This document shows positions 32,900 to 45,659 of a DNA stretch of 64,000 bases, one piece after another. A program made the position numbers and the translations under genes. The stretch covers positions 27,807,896-27,871,895 of the forward strand of contig OX243820.1 in the NCBI GenBank assembly GCA_945859605.1, given 5' to 3'. This DNA is from Lumbricus rubellus. Its lineage: Eukaryota; Annelida; Clitellata; Crassiclitellata; Lumbricidae. The stretch's first letter is position 1, and each line of letters opens with the position of its first letter. Under the pieces are notes generated by a model. The model was given only the letters and a program-made list of their open reading frames with translations. It was not told where the DNA came from and ran no database searches.

Positions 32900-34222
32900 G
32901 AAGATGACGACGATGATGATGATTGAAGATGATGATGATGATTGAAGATGACAATGATGATGATGATTGAAGATGATGACGACGACGACGACGACGACGA
33001 TGATGATGATGATGATAATGATGATGACCGCTATGGCCAACGGGGATACAGAAGACCGTGTATCAAACTTTTCTACGCAGCGACAAGGTTTCTCGTTGAA
33101 AGACTTTGTCTGTGAATGAAATCAAAAAGCAGAACACTTACCTGGCATAAGACAACTGTGTCGATGGATCAGTATTTAACGTTTAGTTATTTCTTCACTT
33201 TTTCTTCCTCTGGCCTTTAAATACTTGACCAACCCTAACGTGATCTTAAAGGAAATTATTTTATCACTGCAGCCTAAGTGTGCTCCTGGTTATGTCTGCA
33301 TATCGGATCCGAAGCAGTGTTTTACGACTCCCTGTCCTCAGACAAAGTGTGTTCCGATACAACGTAAGCATTCGAAACTACATACAATTATCTGCATCTG
33401 CCGAATGATGCAGGAATAATGTCTGAATATATAATAATTTGTTAGTTCGCATCATCTTAATGGAAGTTAATGCAGGTAGACTGCTACACGCTACACAGAA
33501 CAATTAGCCAATCAATCAGTCACATAATTATGTTTATACAGCGCTCCTTCACGATATTTGAGTTACTCAGAGGCGTTTCATACCTATTGCCCAGGCTTGG
33601 TCAAAAAGAGATTGATAGCAGATTGCGTTTGAACGTTATGCATGTATTTTCAATCGCAATTCTTAAATGGTCACAGATAGATCTATTGGTCTAGAAAAAT
33701 GTCCAGATGGTCTATTATATAGCCTACGCGTTTCCATGTCGACCGCATGGCCTAGGATTTGTTCACGATCCATGCAGTGCTGACCGAGAGTTGCCATAGG
33801 CCTAAGTGGCACATTGAAAACCAACTGTGCCGTCAATGAGCCAGCAGGGGCTGTCTGCGTAGACAACATTTAGCGGAAGAATCACATTTTTCTTTCCTTC
33901 TTCTTTGTGACAAACTCAGCAGAATGATTTGCTGCTGCCAACGATATAAAGATAGAAGGATAATGGCATTTTAATGCAATTTTTCCAGAAAACCAGCATT
34001 CATATGCCTCACCAATCACCATATTCGCCACTCTATCTGCAAGACTATGATTATTATAAATTATCGCTTTTATACTGACAACTTATAACTTTTCGGACTT
34101 CTGAGTTTGTGCCCGTAAGCTTGACGATAGACTATAGCGACTAAATGTTTGAATGTCTTGCAGAAGTTCCAATGCCAGTTGATCCGATAAAAATTTCAGA
34201 AATTCCTGACGCGCATGCCTAA
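31390..34222 (+). CDS. Gene C: secreted antistasin-like protein
   Basis: The exons are 31390-31453, 32590-32696, 33273-33363 and 34164-34222, all GT-AG and in phase, giving 106 residues. Exon 1 encodes the signal peptide MVSLVTVIVVALVVFGTAAQ. Exon 2 is the antistasin-like module: C-x6-C-x3-C-x8-C-x2-C-x-C, starting CPRIAVVCKEGC and ending CPLVCE. Exon 3 is the second module: C-x5-C-x6-C-x4-C-x4-C, starting PKCAPGYVC and ending CVPIQ. Exon 4 adds a short cysteine-free tail (VPMPVDPIKISEIPDAHA). It is closest to gene D in the signal exon, exon 3 and promoter, but lacks D's third cysteine module in the last exon. A secreted serine-protease inhibitor is the likely function by family; the target is unknown. 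Confidence 0.75.
31731..32037. repeat. Inverted repeat in gene C intron 1
   Basis: TCAATAGCCTAGATTCAAAG at the left pairs with CTTTGAATCTAGGCTATTGA at the right. The arms are about 85 bases (through ACCGTGGATGTAGACTCTG and GAAAGGCAAACAACGTA), enclosing about 135 bases. It could be a MITE or a local inverted duplication. No target duplication is evident. Confidence 0.85.
32817..33030. repeat. (GAT/GAC)n microsatellite
   Basis: A trinucleotide array of GAT with GAC and GATTGAAGAT variants in gene C intron 2. It gives an artefactual poly-His frame on the reverse strand. Confidence 0.95.
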
Positions 34223-36960
34223 AAGCTGAAGCAGTCGACAAATGGAACAGACGATGTTTACAATGTGGCTCGAATTTTATAAACTTGCAAAAACGATGAT
34301 TGCTGCAAATTTTGTGGAAGGCTCCTCTCTTAATCTCTGAAAAGAGCAAATTTGAACTTAAATGATAAACACTAAGTTAAAAGAACACCCTGATTTTGTT
34401 CAACGTCAGTGGATGACATTATATTTATTACAACAATAGGAGAACTTAAAACAATATGCGCTTCTCAATCAGTTTTGTCACACGCCGTCCACCTTTAGTA
34501 TCTACCTAAAGAACCTGCTAAGGATACACTCTTAATTCAATGTGCTAGCATCCGAAGCTGCTGAAAGATTATTTTTGGCAACATGCCTGACTCCATCAAC
34601 TATTTTTTGTGCATTACTTTTAAATAATTTCAATCAATCAAACAATCAGACAATCAATCAATCATTCATTCAATCATGCAATCATTCATAGTCTTCTTAT
34701 CTCGAGTCAGAGGTGTTGTTCAAAGAACATTCCGATGTGGTCAGATTCCGATTTCCAAAGAAGGCGAGAGGTGCAGAACAGAGCAGTATGAAAACCGCTG
34801 CTCAAACCTCTTTCCCCTGTGAACTACTGCACATTAATATATATACACTAAAAAAACATCATCCACTATTTTTGCATTACTTTTAATCATTCACGCAATC
34901 AATCAATAAATCAGTCAGTCATTCATAATCTTCTTATCTCGAGTCAGAGGTGTTGTCCAAAGGACATTCCGATGAGGTCAGATTCCGGTTTCGAGAAGGT
35001 GAGAAGTGCAGAATAGAGCAGTATGAAAACCGCTGCTCAAACCTTTTTCACAAATGCACTACTGCACATTAATTAATTATACACTAACAATATTGTGAAG
35101 ACTCAAGACTGTCCTCCTCTCAGAACCCCGTGACTGCAGCAGAGAACTCGTCGCTTGTGATCTTGGTTTACTATTGAACGATGCAAGACCAATGACTGAC
35201 AACGAAAATTATATTGCAATGCATAGGTCACTTTCGTGCATGTTGGTCTATTTATAACAATTAATCTAAAGATGGAAAAGATTTCACAACGCCCAACAGA
35301 ATATTCGACTGTAAACAAAATCAACGAATCAACAAAATCTTGGACATTTAGTGAAATACAGTTCAGCTGCTGGAAAATCCGTATGCGGGATGATATCCTA
35401 CATATAGGCTAATAATTATGATGTCCCATATTAGGGTGTTCCTGAGTATCGGGATCCTCTCTGGGTTCTTCATTTTGCAACCACAGCAGTAACTATGTTG
35501 TCATAAATTGTTCTTGTACTTGCGATTGGCTACAATAATAAAAATAACCAATTAATTGATCGATCTTAAATGGAAACCCGGACAGGCCACCGGTTCGTAT
35601 TAGACATTCAGAATCCTGACTGCCAGTAGCCTACACTCTCATTACCGTTGTTAAAGTATTAGGCCTATGTTTACTGCCATAATTGTATTAGGCCTATGTT
35701 TGTTTGGTTCAGGAATATTTATATAAAATAAAATAAAATAAATGAATGAACTGTGCCGACATGATGGTAATTTGAGGCTCTTCGTAGCAATCGGTCATGC
35801 TAGAATGTCAGTTTGTGACTTCTAGCCTCAAGAAAAAATGTGCACGGCACGAGCGGACTATAAAAAACCAGTCAATTTATCGTCCACAGAAGTGGTTTTC
35901 ATATGATATAGACTGGTGGTATCGATACCATAGGATCCTAGGCCTACTTTTAGGTGTGGCAACGCCTGTAAACCCACGTAAAACATCGATTTATTTCTGT
36001 AAGCTGAGAAAGCTTTCAACCTGTCAATCGATTTGTAATAACTCATTCAGAAAGGTATAGGCTAGCTCATAAAACACTCCGACCTAGGCCTATAATTATA
36101 CATATGGGCCTACAATTATACATACCGCATTTAAAGCAGTTCACGCAATTCAGCTGCATTTGACTAAAAGGACTGCGAACACGTTTCGTAGACAGCTAGA
36201 CGTTTCAGCCGGACGACAAAGGATGTCTTACGCCTACTTTTTTTTGTAGGAGGGGTCAGAGTCTAAATTGTTGCCACAGGGACTAACGAGGGTGTCGAGA
36301 GAAACCGATCGCGTCACCCTCGGTGCACGCTCTCGCGATGAGAGCTAGACCTAATGGCCTGGATATGTCTGTAATAGTGCTTATGGAAGCGTTATGAATG
36401 ATATGGGTGGAACCTGTTGTTACCGTTAATGTTGGAATCCCGGTTTGAGTTATATGCTTAGGCCCTTAATGAACGTTTATTTCAGAAACAAAGTGCACGA
36501 ACTTGAAAGTGCTAAAACTTGAACATTTCAATCTATTCCAGTCCATAGCACACTTGTCATACGGAACTTTTGTCAGCAATGAAGGAACATACTATATATA
36601 TATAATATATATATATAATAGTCAAATGAGTTAGTTGGAAACATTTATGTTATAGAGAATCTGGAAAATTAAGAAATCGATGAATTCCAATCGAAAATAT
36701 TGGCTTCCACTGCAAAATATCTCTAGCTCCTTGGGACCTTGCCGATTTACCCACACCACCATCAAGAGTCCTGCCGTTGCATTCTGTTGTAAGCCCAGCC
36801 AGATCCACCACGACTACTGCGAAACCACCCCTTCGTGTTCTCCACATAATTATAAGTCCACCACACACAGAATTTGTTTCTCGAAACGTCTCCCAACAAT
36901 GGCAAAACCATGTGCAGACACGCGCCATCAGCAGATCACTGGTCACAATTATTCGATTTC
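34223..36960. other. Intergenic between C and D
   Basis: No gene recognised. The block 35860-36235 recurs at 54660-55262 (GTCAATTTATC, AACCCACGTAAAACAT, GACGTTTCAGCCGGACG), so the downstream flanks of genes C and E share ancestry. An AT palindromic run lies at 36590-36625. Overlapping frames at 36650-37006 on both strands have no family resemblance. Confidence 0.45.
34650..35085. repeat. Direct repeat, about 220 bp twice
   Basis: The block CAATCATTCAT...CTTATCTCGAGTCAGAGG...AGTATGAAAACCGCTGCTCA...ACTACTGCACATTAAT recurs after about 225 bases. A more diverged relative lies at about 37950-38100. No coding sense. Confidence 0.75.
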
Positions 36961-37357
36961 CCATTTATCAAGTTTAGTCGAGCGAGGAGCAAAAGCAATG
37001 AAATGACACGCATGATTAAATAGGCTATAGGCCTACGTCAAAGTCAATAAGAACCTAAACTTCACAAACACGTCGTTAAATAGTAGCATAAAACAGGCAT
37101 AAAACTAGCGATAGCCGACCGGGTCTGCAGATTTTTAAACAGTATTCCCATATTTACGAATAAATATACATGTAATATGCAAATTTTATGCATATATATA
37201 TAATTTATATATTCACCTGCATATTATTATGTTTTGTCTGCCATCTGGCGCGTTTTCGTATAAATCAAAACGTTGACTCCGCTTCTGCTTTTGCATTCGT
37301 GACAGCAGACTAGTTGAGCAATAAAATCACGTAGTCTAGCCTATACCATTTCGGTCT

Positions 37358-37363
37358 TATAAG
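37358..37363 (+). promoter_or_regulatory. TATA box of gene D
   Basis: TATAAG in CATTTCGGTCTTATAAGCAT, the counterpart of 30454-30459, about 70 bases before the donor that closes the non-coding first exon. Confidence 0.6.
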
Positions 37364-37387
37364 CATGCATCCAATACGAACATTTGA

Positions 37388-37433
37388 TTCCAGAAACTTA
37401 ACAGAACATTCGACAGATTCGCTTCTTGCTGAT
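37388..37433 (+). other. Putative non-coding 5' exon of gene D
   Basis: Ends at GCTGAT|GTAAGTATA and is homologous to 30485-30540. It would splice to the acceptor ending at 38171, 25 bases before the ATG. Confidence 0.5.
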
Positions 37434-38196
37434 GTAAGTATACAATGAACCAATATGCCTTTTTCCTGCTGAAAATGTTAATATCGGTTGTTCTATTATT
37501 GCTGTCTGTAGCCAATACTGATATCTGATGTCAGACCTTCCAGCGCATTTAATGTATTCATTACTACTTCTTGGGATCTAAAAATAATCTTCAGGAGTTT
37601 TGCCTCGATCATTTCTTCAAATAATTTCTAGGCTATCGTTGGCCTTCATCGCAACGCTCGCCAAGTGTAGGCCTATAGATTGTAGTTGTATGATAGTTTT
37701 TACGATTGTTTTTAATTTAAAAATCTACATGTAGTATCCGATCTTTCAGTGTTTCAGACTTCAGCATTCATAAAATTATCTTCGCTCACGGCTGGTTCCA
37801 GGCTCGCTGCCTCATGAATGAATTCATTATAGGCCTAGTTGGGTGCCTTGGTTAGTAGTAGTCTAATCGTAATCTTAACCCTAATCTCCAAATTTCTAAA
37901 GTGCCACTCGAAAACCAAGCACAGGGCACCAGCTTATTCATGAGCGTTGGGTCATAGTCAGAGGTTTGTTCCAAAGAGTGGTCCGAAGGAGGTCGTAGTT
38001 CTGTTACCAGAGGCTCCGAGGTGGCAGGGTAGCTGATAGTTTGGGTGGCGTTTAGGTCAAGAATTGGAAGGTGGAAGAGCAGGTGAGTTGAGGTGGGATT
38101 AAGTTTGTCTGCCTAAAATTGTTTTCTTATGTTCTTTCTCGGTTTAGTTGAACATCATTTTCTTGTTTCAGTGGAATCAGAATCCGACAAAAAATA

Positions 38197-41100
38197 ATGG
38201 TTTCAGTTGCTACAGCTGTGGTGTTCGTCTTGATGGCATTTGCAACAACAGCACACTCAGGTCAGTGGTCAGATATTCTTCAAATATTGATATATTTCAA
38301 ATATTTATAGATAGCTGAATAATTAAAGAAAAGGAGCAGAAGGATTCGATCTTCAGACAGTCATCGTTAAAATCGATTAAACACACATTTATGAACTCAC
38401 ACCTACGCACAAGCTTAAAGTACATAAATTATACAATACAATAAATAAATATAGCACAATACAGTACAATACTGTCAATACAATACAATACAAATCGACA
38501 TGCTTTATGTCTCCCTTCTTGCAAAGCTCATAAGTGCACATATTATTTTTATGATCCCAAATCTACGCAAACGCCTAAAGTACATAAATTAATTATACAA
38601 TGCAATACTATAAATACAATGCAATACAATAAGTACAACACATGACAATGCAGTACAGTACAATACAATACAAAACGACTGCAAAGCTCATAAGTGCACT
38701 GCACAGTGCACACGCACCTCGACGGTGCAACTACGATTATAAAATTATTATTGCTGAACAACTATTGAGATTGAAAGACTTGCTAAAGTAAGTTTCTCTG
38801 ACAAGGATCGAATCCGTGTTATCCGAGTTATAGGCCGAACGCTCTAGCCTATCAGCCGCCGTGTCCCATGCACGCCTACACAGATGCACAACAAACGCAC
38901 GCGCACACATGAACAAAATAATGTCCATATTATATTACAAAACATATAACTCATACTTATTATGTATTGGAATATGCACTAAATTGACGTTATTAGGATA
39001 CAGCTAGTAGATTTGCCTTGACTCTCGACTTTGAATTTACGTGGTTGATTACTGAAGACTTTTGTAGTCAATATGTCACCCTTAGGTGAAGTTTGTTCAA
39101 TAATAGTAATTATAAGCGTGTTGTTACTATGTAGGAATATATAGACCTGTAATGCCGTTTTACAAAGCTAGCATTACTGATTACTATACTTGCCTGATCA
39201 TGCCTTTTCAGTGGCGATTAGGCCCACGCCTATTTGTCCAGCTATTGCGGAGGTGTGTGCTGCTGGTTGTGCCCAGGTCATTGATTCAGATGGTTGTCAG
39301 AGATGTTTATGCAGTCTTCTGATCTGTCAGGTGAGATCGACTGTTACAGTAATACATGTAGCCTACATGTAGAATGTAGGTTACAACTTGAAATGATTAA
39401 GCTTACGGTCTTTTGTCGCATCACTTATTATATTACCATCAGGGCTGTTTTAAATAAATTATTAGAATTGCACAACTCCTTCTCTCCATTCTCCTTTTAA
39501 GGAAATTATTAGAACTGCACAACTCCTTCTCTCGTTTCTCCATGGTAAATTACTTCCAATCTGAGGACAATGACCTTTTTTGCTAGTTTTAACTGTACAG
39601 AAGTGCTTCTAGAACTGCACATTTTAAAAGACCTAATTATTATAATTATGGTATTAGGACATAACATCAACTGGACTGATAGGCTTATTAGAAGAGCAAT
39701 GGAATAGACAAAGAGGAGTTGATGAAGGACAGTGGAGGTAATTTATTCAAGCCTATCGCGCCAAAAGAATCTCTTACACCAGTCGAAGTGGTACCATGCA
39801 GTGATATTTTCATTAACGATAAGTGAAATTAGAACTGAAAATATTGATTTCCGTTAAGTATAACTATAACTGTAACTGAAATTATTTTAGGAACGAAAAC
39901 TGAAATAGAACGGAAATTGAGCACACCGAACTGAAATTAGAATAAAAACGAAAATTAATTCTGGAACTGAAATTAATGAAAAAAATGGAAATTTTAGTTG
40001 ACAGTTTTTCCGATGCAGCTGTGTTTGTTTAAAAGACGCACATACTTTCTGACTCTTACAACTTTTGTATCTTTTGCCTAGCATGTGCTAATTATTACGG
40101 TTAGTTTTAAAACAATTTTTCATTTGGACTTTCCCTGTAAGTTTATCATTTTCAACTTCGCGACAAGACTGGAAATCACTTGGCTAAATGACGAAAATAA
40201 TGTATTGGACTTCTTAAGTAGGTTTGCTGCGAGGAAATAGACAAAATAAATGTGCTTAGGCCTATCCATGCAAGGCTTCGTTGGTCTAGCCTACCCTAAA
40301 ACGAATGACTGTGGAACTACTACTATATTATGATAAAATTTTAACATTTTACCTCTGCGCACACAGAATACTAAGAAATATATTAAGAAACGGACCAGGC
40401 AAAATCATTGGTGGCTGAAAAAATTTCATGCGACTTGGCCTAGGCCTAATCCGAGTCAGTGACTTCACCACGGAGAAAGCATTAGTGCTCCAGAAAGACG
40501 CAAAAGAACTGATTTGAGAACTGAAATTATTTCGAAAACTGAATTAGAAGTATAACTGAAATTTTTTGAAGAACTGGAACTGAATTAGAACTGAAATTGA
40601 GACCATCCGAACTGAAATAGAAGTAAAACGGAAATTATTTCCTGAAGTAAAATATCACTGGTACCATGCTTCCGAAACGGACAGTTGAGTCCGACATCTG
40701 CCATATATACCGCTGGCCGTGTACTAAACTGATCAATGCAGCGACATGGTTTTTTCTGTTGAATTCTGGCAGCTGACTGTGACGAAAACCAAACGCAGAA
40801 TATTTGAGGCGTACATGTAGTAGAAAAAGAAAGTTCAACGAATCGATAGATGTTTCGTTCCTTACTTAGCCTACTTTGTTTTTGCATGCCCTTCCATTAG
40901 GGTTGTCCAGAATAAAAAAAGTTTCAGAACACACCCATAGTGAAGTTTTTCCCATGATTTTGTTCATGTGTGACCTACAGATATTTTTGCAGAATTTTAA
41001 AATGTCATCCTGAGGTCCCTCATGGCCTCTGAACTTAGGGACCGATTTAAATATCTGTGTCCCGCCATATGAAAAGGTACCATAAGTCGGCGTACGGTTT

Positions 41101-42102
41101 CGCGAGAAATCGCGCATAATGACGTGGGGAAAAAAATTTATTATCAAATTTGAGTTCTTGGTATTTTTAGCAGCAACTGAAAAGGACGTTTTAAGTTAAT
41201 AACACTGATAATTACATAATAGACAACACTGAGAATTTGTTGTGAACCTCTTGTAGGATAAATATCGCTCAGAAGCGCTCCCAGTGTGCAAGACCACACG
41301 ATACTCATCGATGGAAATAAAGTGGCAATTTCTCATGATCATCATTATAAGTCGGTCATTTATCATTCAATTTTTATCTGGTTTTCAGCAAAATGTTTAG
41401 CTCACTTAGCTGGTTTGTGAAGGCATAATAACTCCAAACCCGACTTATGGTACCTTTTCATATAGCGGGACACATTATTCTGTTTGCCACTCATGAACAA
41501 AATCATGGGAAAACTTCACTATGTGTGTTTTCTTAAACTTGTTATTCTGGACAACCCTACACTTCCATATACTTGACCTAACCCGACATCATCATATTAA
41601 AGGAAATGTTGCTATCATTGCAGCCCAAGTGTGCCACTGGTTATGTATGTCAGTCGGATATCAAGCAGTGTTTTACGACCCCCTGTCCTCAGACAAAGTG
41701 CGTTCCGAATATAAGTAAGCACTCAATACTCTATTATATTCTGGAATTGCCAAGTTTGTTAGGCTAAGTATGCATCATTGTCTTATTCTATCAGTAACAA
41801 TAATTTCAAAAAGAATTTTTTAAATTTGACGAATTATTTAGCTCATTCATATCACAGGGTCACCGGCCCTTTCTTTTAATGCTGGAACATCTCAGAAATA
41901 TAGTATTATTATGTCACTATATGAATATTAATTGATTGAATGTCTTGCAGAAGTCTGTCCGCAAGTGATGTGTGCTATGGATTGCATTGGCACTAGGGTG
42001 ACCGATATATACGGATGTCCAGGCTGCGGATGCGTGTCAGGACCAATAATTGCCGTTCCAGCTGTGGCTGATCCAGTGCAAGCAAATCCAGCGACAGCTT
42101 AG
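38197..42102 (+). CDS. Gene D: secreted antistasin-like protein, two antistasin modules
   Basis: The exons are 38197-38260, 39212-39330, 41624-41714 and 41951-42102, GT-AG and in phase, giving 141 residues. The signal peptide is MVSVATAVVFVLMAFATTAH. Exon 2 is an antistasin-like module (C-x6-C-x3-C-x8-C-x2-C-x-C, starting CPAIAEVCAAGC). Exon 3 is the second module (PKCATGYVC to CVPNI), nearly identical to gene C exon 3. The last exon, unlike in C, encodes another antistasin-like module (C-x4-C-x3-C-x10-C-x2-C-x-C, CPQVMCAMDC to GCPGCGC) and then a low-complexity Ala/Val/Pro tail. This is the most complete C-terminus in the family and probably the ancestral form. Three insertions sit in its introns: an element at 40898, a hAT-type element at 39799, and a reverse SINE at 38640. 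Confidence 0.8.
38640..38870 (-). mobile_element. tRNA-derived SINE, reverse, with AATAC-rich flank
   Basis: Read on the reverse strand it begins near 38868 with GGACACGGCGGCTGATAGG (A-box-like) and has the B box GGATTCGATCC at about 38808-38818. The lower-coordinate side ends in (AATAC/AGTAC)n repeats. The same 3' type is seen at 6297-6385. Confidence 0.7.
39799..40660. mobile_element. hAT-type element with GAACTGAAAT repeats
   Basis: Starts CAGTGATATTTT and ends AAAATATCACTG, with an exact 8-bp duplication GTACCATG at 39791-39798 and 40661-40668. Both ends carry degenerate GAACTGAAATTA units in the same orientation. The 862 bases encode no transposase. Located in gene D intron 2. Confidence 0.85.
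40898..41561. mobile_element. DNA element with long inverted repeats, gene D intron 2
   Basis: TAGGGTTGTCCAGAATAA at the left end is inverted at the right (TTATTCTGGACAACCCTA). Similarity continues inward through CATAGTGAAGTTTT, CATGATTTTGTTCATG and ATGAAAAGGTACCATAAGTC. Flanks share CTTCCAT (40891-40897 and 41562-41568). Joining the flanks gives sequence like the matching intron of gene C (TACTTGACC...AACCC). The right-hand boundary could be off by a base or two. Confidence 0.75.
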
Positions 42103-42422
42103 AACTGAGGCAACAGACGACATTGCTTCACAATGGAACTCGAATATTATAAACGCATAAAAACAACGCTTGCAGTAGACATTGTATACGTGGCTTATGA
42201 CTACCTGTTTTATTTTAGATGCTTCTGCAATCAGAAAATTTAAATCGGTGGCTACATGTAGGTAACTTTGGGGTTTGGTGATATTATATCCGAGCCATGT
42301 AGGCTACTTTCCAAGGCTGAACCCTGCAATCTGTAATTGATTCCAATATGTAGCCTATATATAATTAAATATTATATTAAGTTAATTTAAATGCTCATAA
42401 TGTAACACAGAAACTTTGCGTC

Positions 42423-42785
42423 CATGGGCGCCCGCACATAGGGGCAAGGGGGGGGGGCACTTTCCCCCCTGGAAAATTGAAACCTATTCTTCTCACTACT
42501 ACTTTTGGGGTTTATAACAAATTTCTTCATAGTAGAGAACTAAAAAACCTACTTTTAACTAATACTTTTCGATTTTTTAAACAGATTTCCTTGCAAAAAG
42601 AAGCAATACATTTTAGAAAATTTAAAAAGTGAAACTGAAAAATTTACATCAAGAAACCTCTGTGAAAAATACCCATGCATGTTCTTAACTTCCTGCTTTG
42701 CATTTGTTGCCTTATACTAACAATATTTTTAACGCTGACCGTCGTGTTTTGCCCCCTCCTGCAAAGAAATCTGTGGGCGCCCATC
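42423..42785. mobile_element. hAT-type MITE, GGGCGCCC family
   Basis: Begins CATGGGCGCCCGCA and ends GTGGGCGCCCAT, with a slightly mismatched 8-bp duplication TTTGCGTC/TTTTCGTC. The duplicated copy at 56108-56122 reads straight through (ACTTTGCGTCGACTG), giving the empty site. It is in the opposite orientation to 13849-14208. Confidence 0.85.
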
Positions 42786-44125
42786 TTTTCGTCGACTGAT
42801 ATGGTTGAGTGACTCCTTTCAACGTAATACTTCGAATCGTGATTATAATATAATGTAGCCATCTTGTGAAACTTGCTATGTTCAGAAGACCCACAAAGTG
42901 AAGCTTGGTCTCAATTACAAATGTCACTTCACGTAATTTACCATGCTTTAGACGTAGGCCTACTCTTTTAATGCGTAAAACATGTATGCATGTTCCAATG
43001 TTCCATATCTATGCCTACTGCATGGGCCGAACCGAAATCTCCTTATGGCATTCCCCTCACTCTAACCCATTATCACTAATAACAACAGTTCTTGACCTGC
43101 AGCAGCTCTAGTCTTTCTCATTTCTAAAACTTATTGCGTTATCTTCAATAGTTTGCCTAATAGTCACTACTCGAGTTAGAGAACTAATTTTAATGATGGG
43201 TGTATTCTTTATCTTAAATAGGCTACTTTACTTAATTTTGCTTAATTGTTTTGCTATGAATAATGCTAAAACATTTGAAGCCTATTAAAAGTATGTATCC
43301 GCAACTTTGTAAAATTCGTGTTACTGCCAAGTGTGGTGAAATTTTGATATGATTAAATTTTAGTTAGGAAGACATTTTATCTTCAAAGCCAGAAGTCAAA
43401 GCTCTTTGGCGTTAGTAAATTTTACTTTTCCATTATCGCAAACTCCACGAAACAATAGAACAATCAATAATCGCCAGCCCACAACTGCAACTGTACGCCA
43501 AGATTGCGTTGTATTTTTTCACCTTGTCACCTTGTGCCATCGATTCTTGGAACCTTAGCGACCGCTGTGATATTTTTTACCTATTATAAAATCGCATATT
43601 GCTATCATAAAGAGAATTTCATTTCCACTACGCTGCTGCACACTTCAGGTTGTTTGGTGGAAGATTTCCGAACTGTATAAAATTCGCTGTTAATCTGTTA
43701 TATTAGTTTTCTCGTCTGCTTATTACAATGCGTAAAAATAGCGTAGAAAGTAAGTAAGTAAGTAAATAAGTAAGTATACTTTATTATGCATCAAACAAGC
43801 ACCAAGGCATCATCTCGCAAACCCCAAAATAATATAGACCTATATAATACATTTCAAAATTATAAGCTTACTAGGCCTATATCAGAAGAACATAATTAAG
43901 TCACATTAAATATAATTAAAGGTGCTACTTCTATTAACAAAACAGAGTTAATCAATTGAGATCTGGCAGAGGGGCATGATAGGATGTCCTGAGTGTCCTC
44001 TCTTGTAAAGTCTGCATACTCTGTCCTCATGAAGAACTTGATGGAGCTGATGAATATTTCCACAGTGCTGGTTATTATTATTATTCATTAGGCTACGTTG
44101 GGAATTTATGGAGTACCCGTTAAGG

Positions 44126-44501
44126 CAGCGGTTCTCAACCTTTTCAGACTCACGGACCCCTTTTAAATTTTGGGCCACGGTCACGGACCCCCAATAAATT
44201 TTTGCACCTTTGGCGCATTATCGCGTCTGTGCGACTCTATTATTCTATATATTATCTAGAGACTGAAACAAACCAACCCATCTAAATAAAAACAGATGAA
44301 TTTGTCATTAATCAGCGTATTATTAGTTTCATGTCGCCATTGAAAAGAGGAAATATCGAAAAATTGACCAAAAATTTATCTGTTTGTCTGTTTCTACGGT
44401 TTTAACTATGAAATATATAATTTTCAGGACTTGCTCGCGGACCCCCAAGCACGTCGCCGCGGACCCCCAGGGGTCCGCGGACCCCCGGTTGAGAACCGCT
44501 G
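44126..44501. mobile_element. hAT-type MITE (CAGCGGTTCTCAACC)
   Basis: Perfect 15-base inverted ends CAGCGGTTCTCAACC and GGTTGAGAACCGCTG, with an exact 8-bp duplication CGTTAAGG (44118-44125 and 44502-44509). The paralogous site near 57378 reads CCCGTTAAGGAAACTAC without the insertion. These termini are of the Charlie-like hAT type. Confidence 0.95.
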
Positions 44502-44934
44502 CGTTAAGGAAACTACACAGATGCGCACACGGCACTAAACGACGACACACAAAAACTAACAGCGGAGACCACGCAGATCACCATACATTCCGAATATCAC
44601 TGTCCGCTGGAACATAGGCTAAATAGAGAAACCTGTGGATTATCAATTTGTGTCAAAGCAGATAAGGTAAAGATTTTGAGAAGAAAATAACACGAGTAAA
44701 TAGAAAAATGCAAGATATTTACCTATTCTGGTGAGCCTACTATCCCTACATGTAAATGGGAATTTTTAGAATGTAGAACAAATCCTAGCACTATTTTGAG
44801 TGTCGATATTATTAGATTCTTGAGGTTTTCGTGAAGACGAAGATGACTCTGACCGTTAATGGAGCCTCTGGCATCCTGCATAGCATGTTCTATATCTGTA
44901 ACGAACAATTACAAAAGCCTACTTGCTTCAGAAA

Positions 44935-45070
44935 CTAAGTAAACAGCGCGTGTCATTTGCAAGAGGTGCTCAGAGGAGGACAGGGTGCTATCAAGGGTGA
45001 CACCCAAATCACGGACACTGGATGAAAATGTGAAGTCAGAGTAGCCTACATTAAGGTCAGGAGTGTGAGG
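44935..45070 (-). mobile_element. Old LINE reverse-transcriptase scrap
   Basis: The reverse strand reads DLNVGYSDFTFSSSVRDLGV then TLDSTLSSSEHLLQ, the post-catalytic RT region of non-LTR elements. The same fragment is at 57855-57980, so it predates the E/F duplication. Confidence 0.7.
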
Positions 45071-45659
45071 TCAACTGTGTGCGTGTTTGTGGGTTGGTAC
45101 GTGCGTATGTAGGCCAACATTTTATCGGATGTAGTGGACCGAGAAAGGAATGTTACCAGGGCTCTTTCTCGTGGAGATGTTGGTCATTCAACGAGTCCAT
45201 GAGAGATATCAAAATACGATAGATTGTTTGGCCCGATAAGCCAATAGGTATGCATGCAAAGTCTTTGAACATGGGGAAAGGTCAAACCGAACCAATAACA
45301 CACGTGCTCAAGCATAGACGGTCACGAGTCCATTTAGAAAGTTTCTCGGAGATTCGCGTGCAATACATGTGTTACAATCGACAAAGTGTGGGTCGTTCCG
45401 CTCTAAGAACCGCTGGCCTTATAGTTCACACATGCGCCTAATTATAAGCTATGCTTTCGTGTACTAGGCCTATTATAGTCACACATATACCTATTTAAAC
45501 ACAGCTAGGTACTGGGTACGTAAAATAATTGCCTAGCATCTGACTTCGCGTAGCCTACATCAAGTTGTCACACAGTAGCTTATTGACGATTTCTACAGAC
45601 ATACAATTTGTGACTAGATTTGACTAATAAGGAGAGAAGTAAAAATACTCTTTTCAGTC

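Noticed and set aside
32804..33040. Poly-His reading frame on the reverse strand
   Set aside because: Product of the GAT/GAC microsatellite.
36650..37006. Pair of about 105-residue frames on opposite strands
   Set aside because: No family resemblance, and the interval aligns with the non-coding promoter region of gene C.
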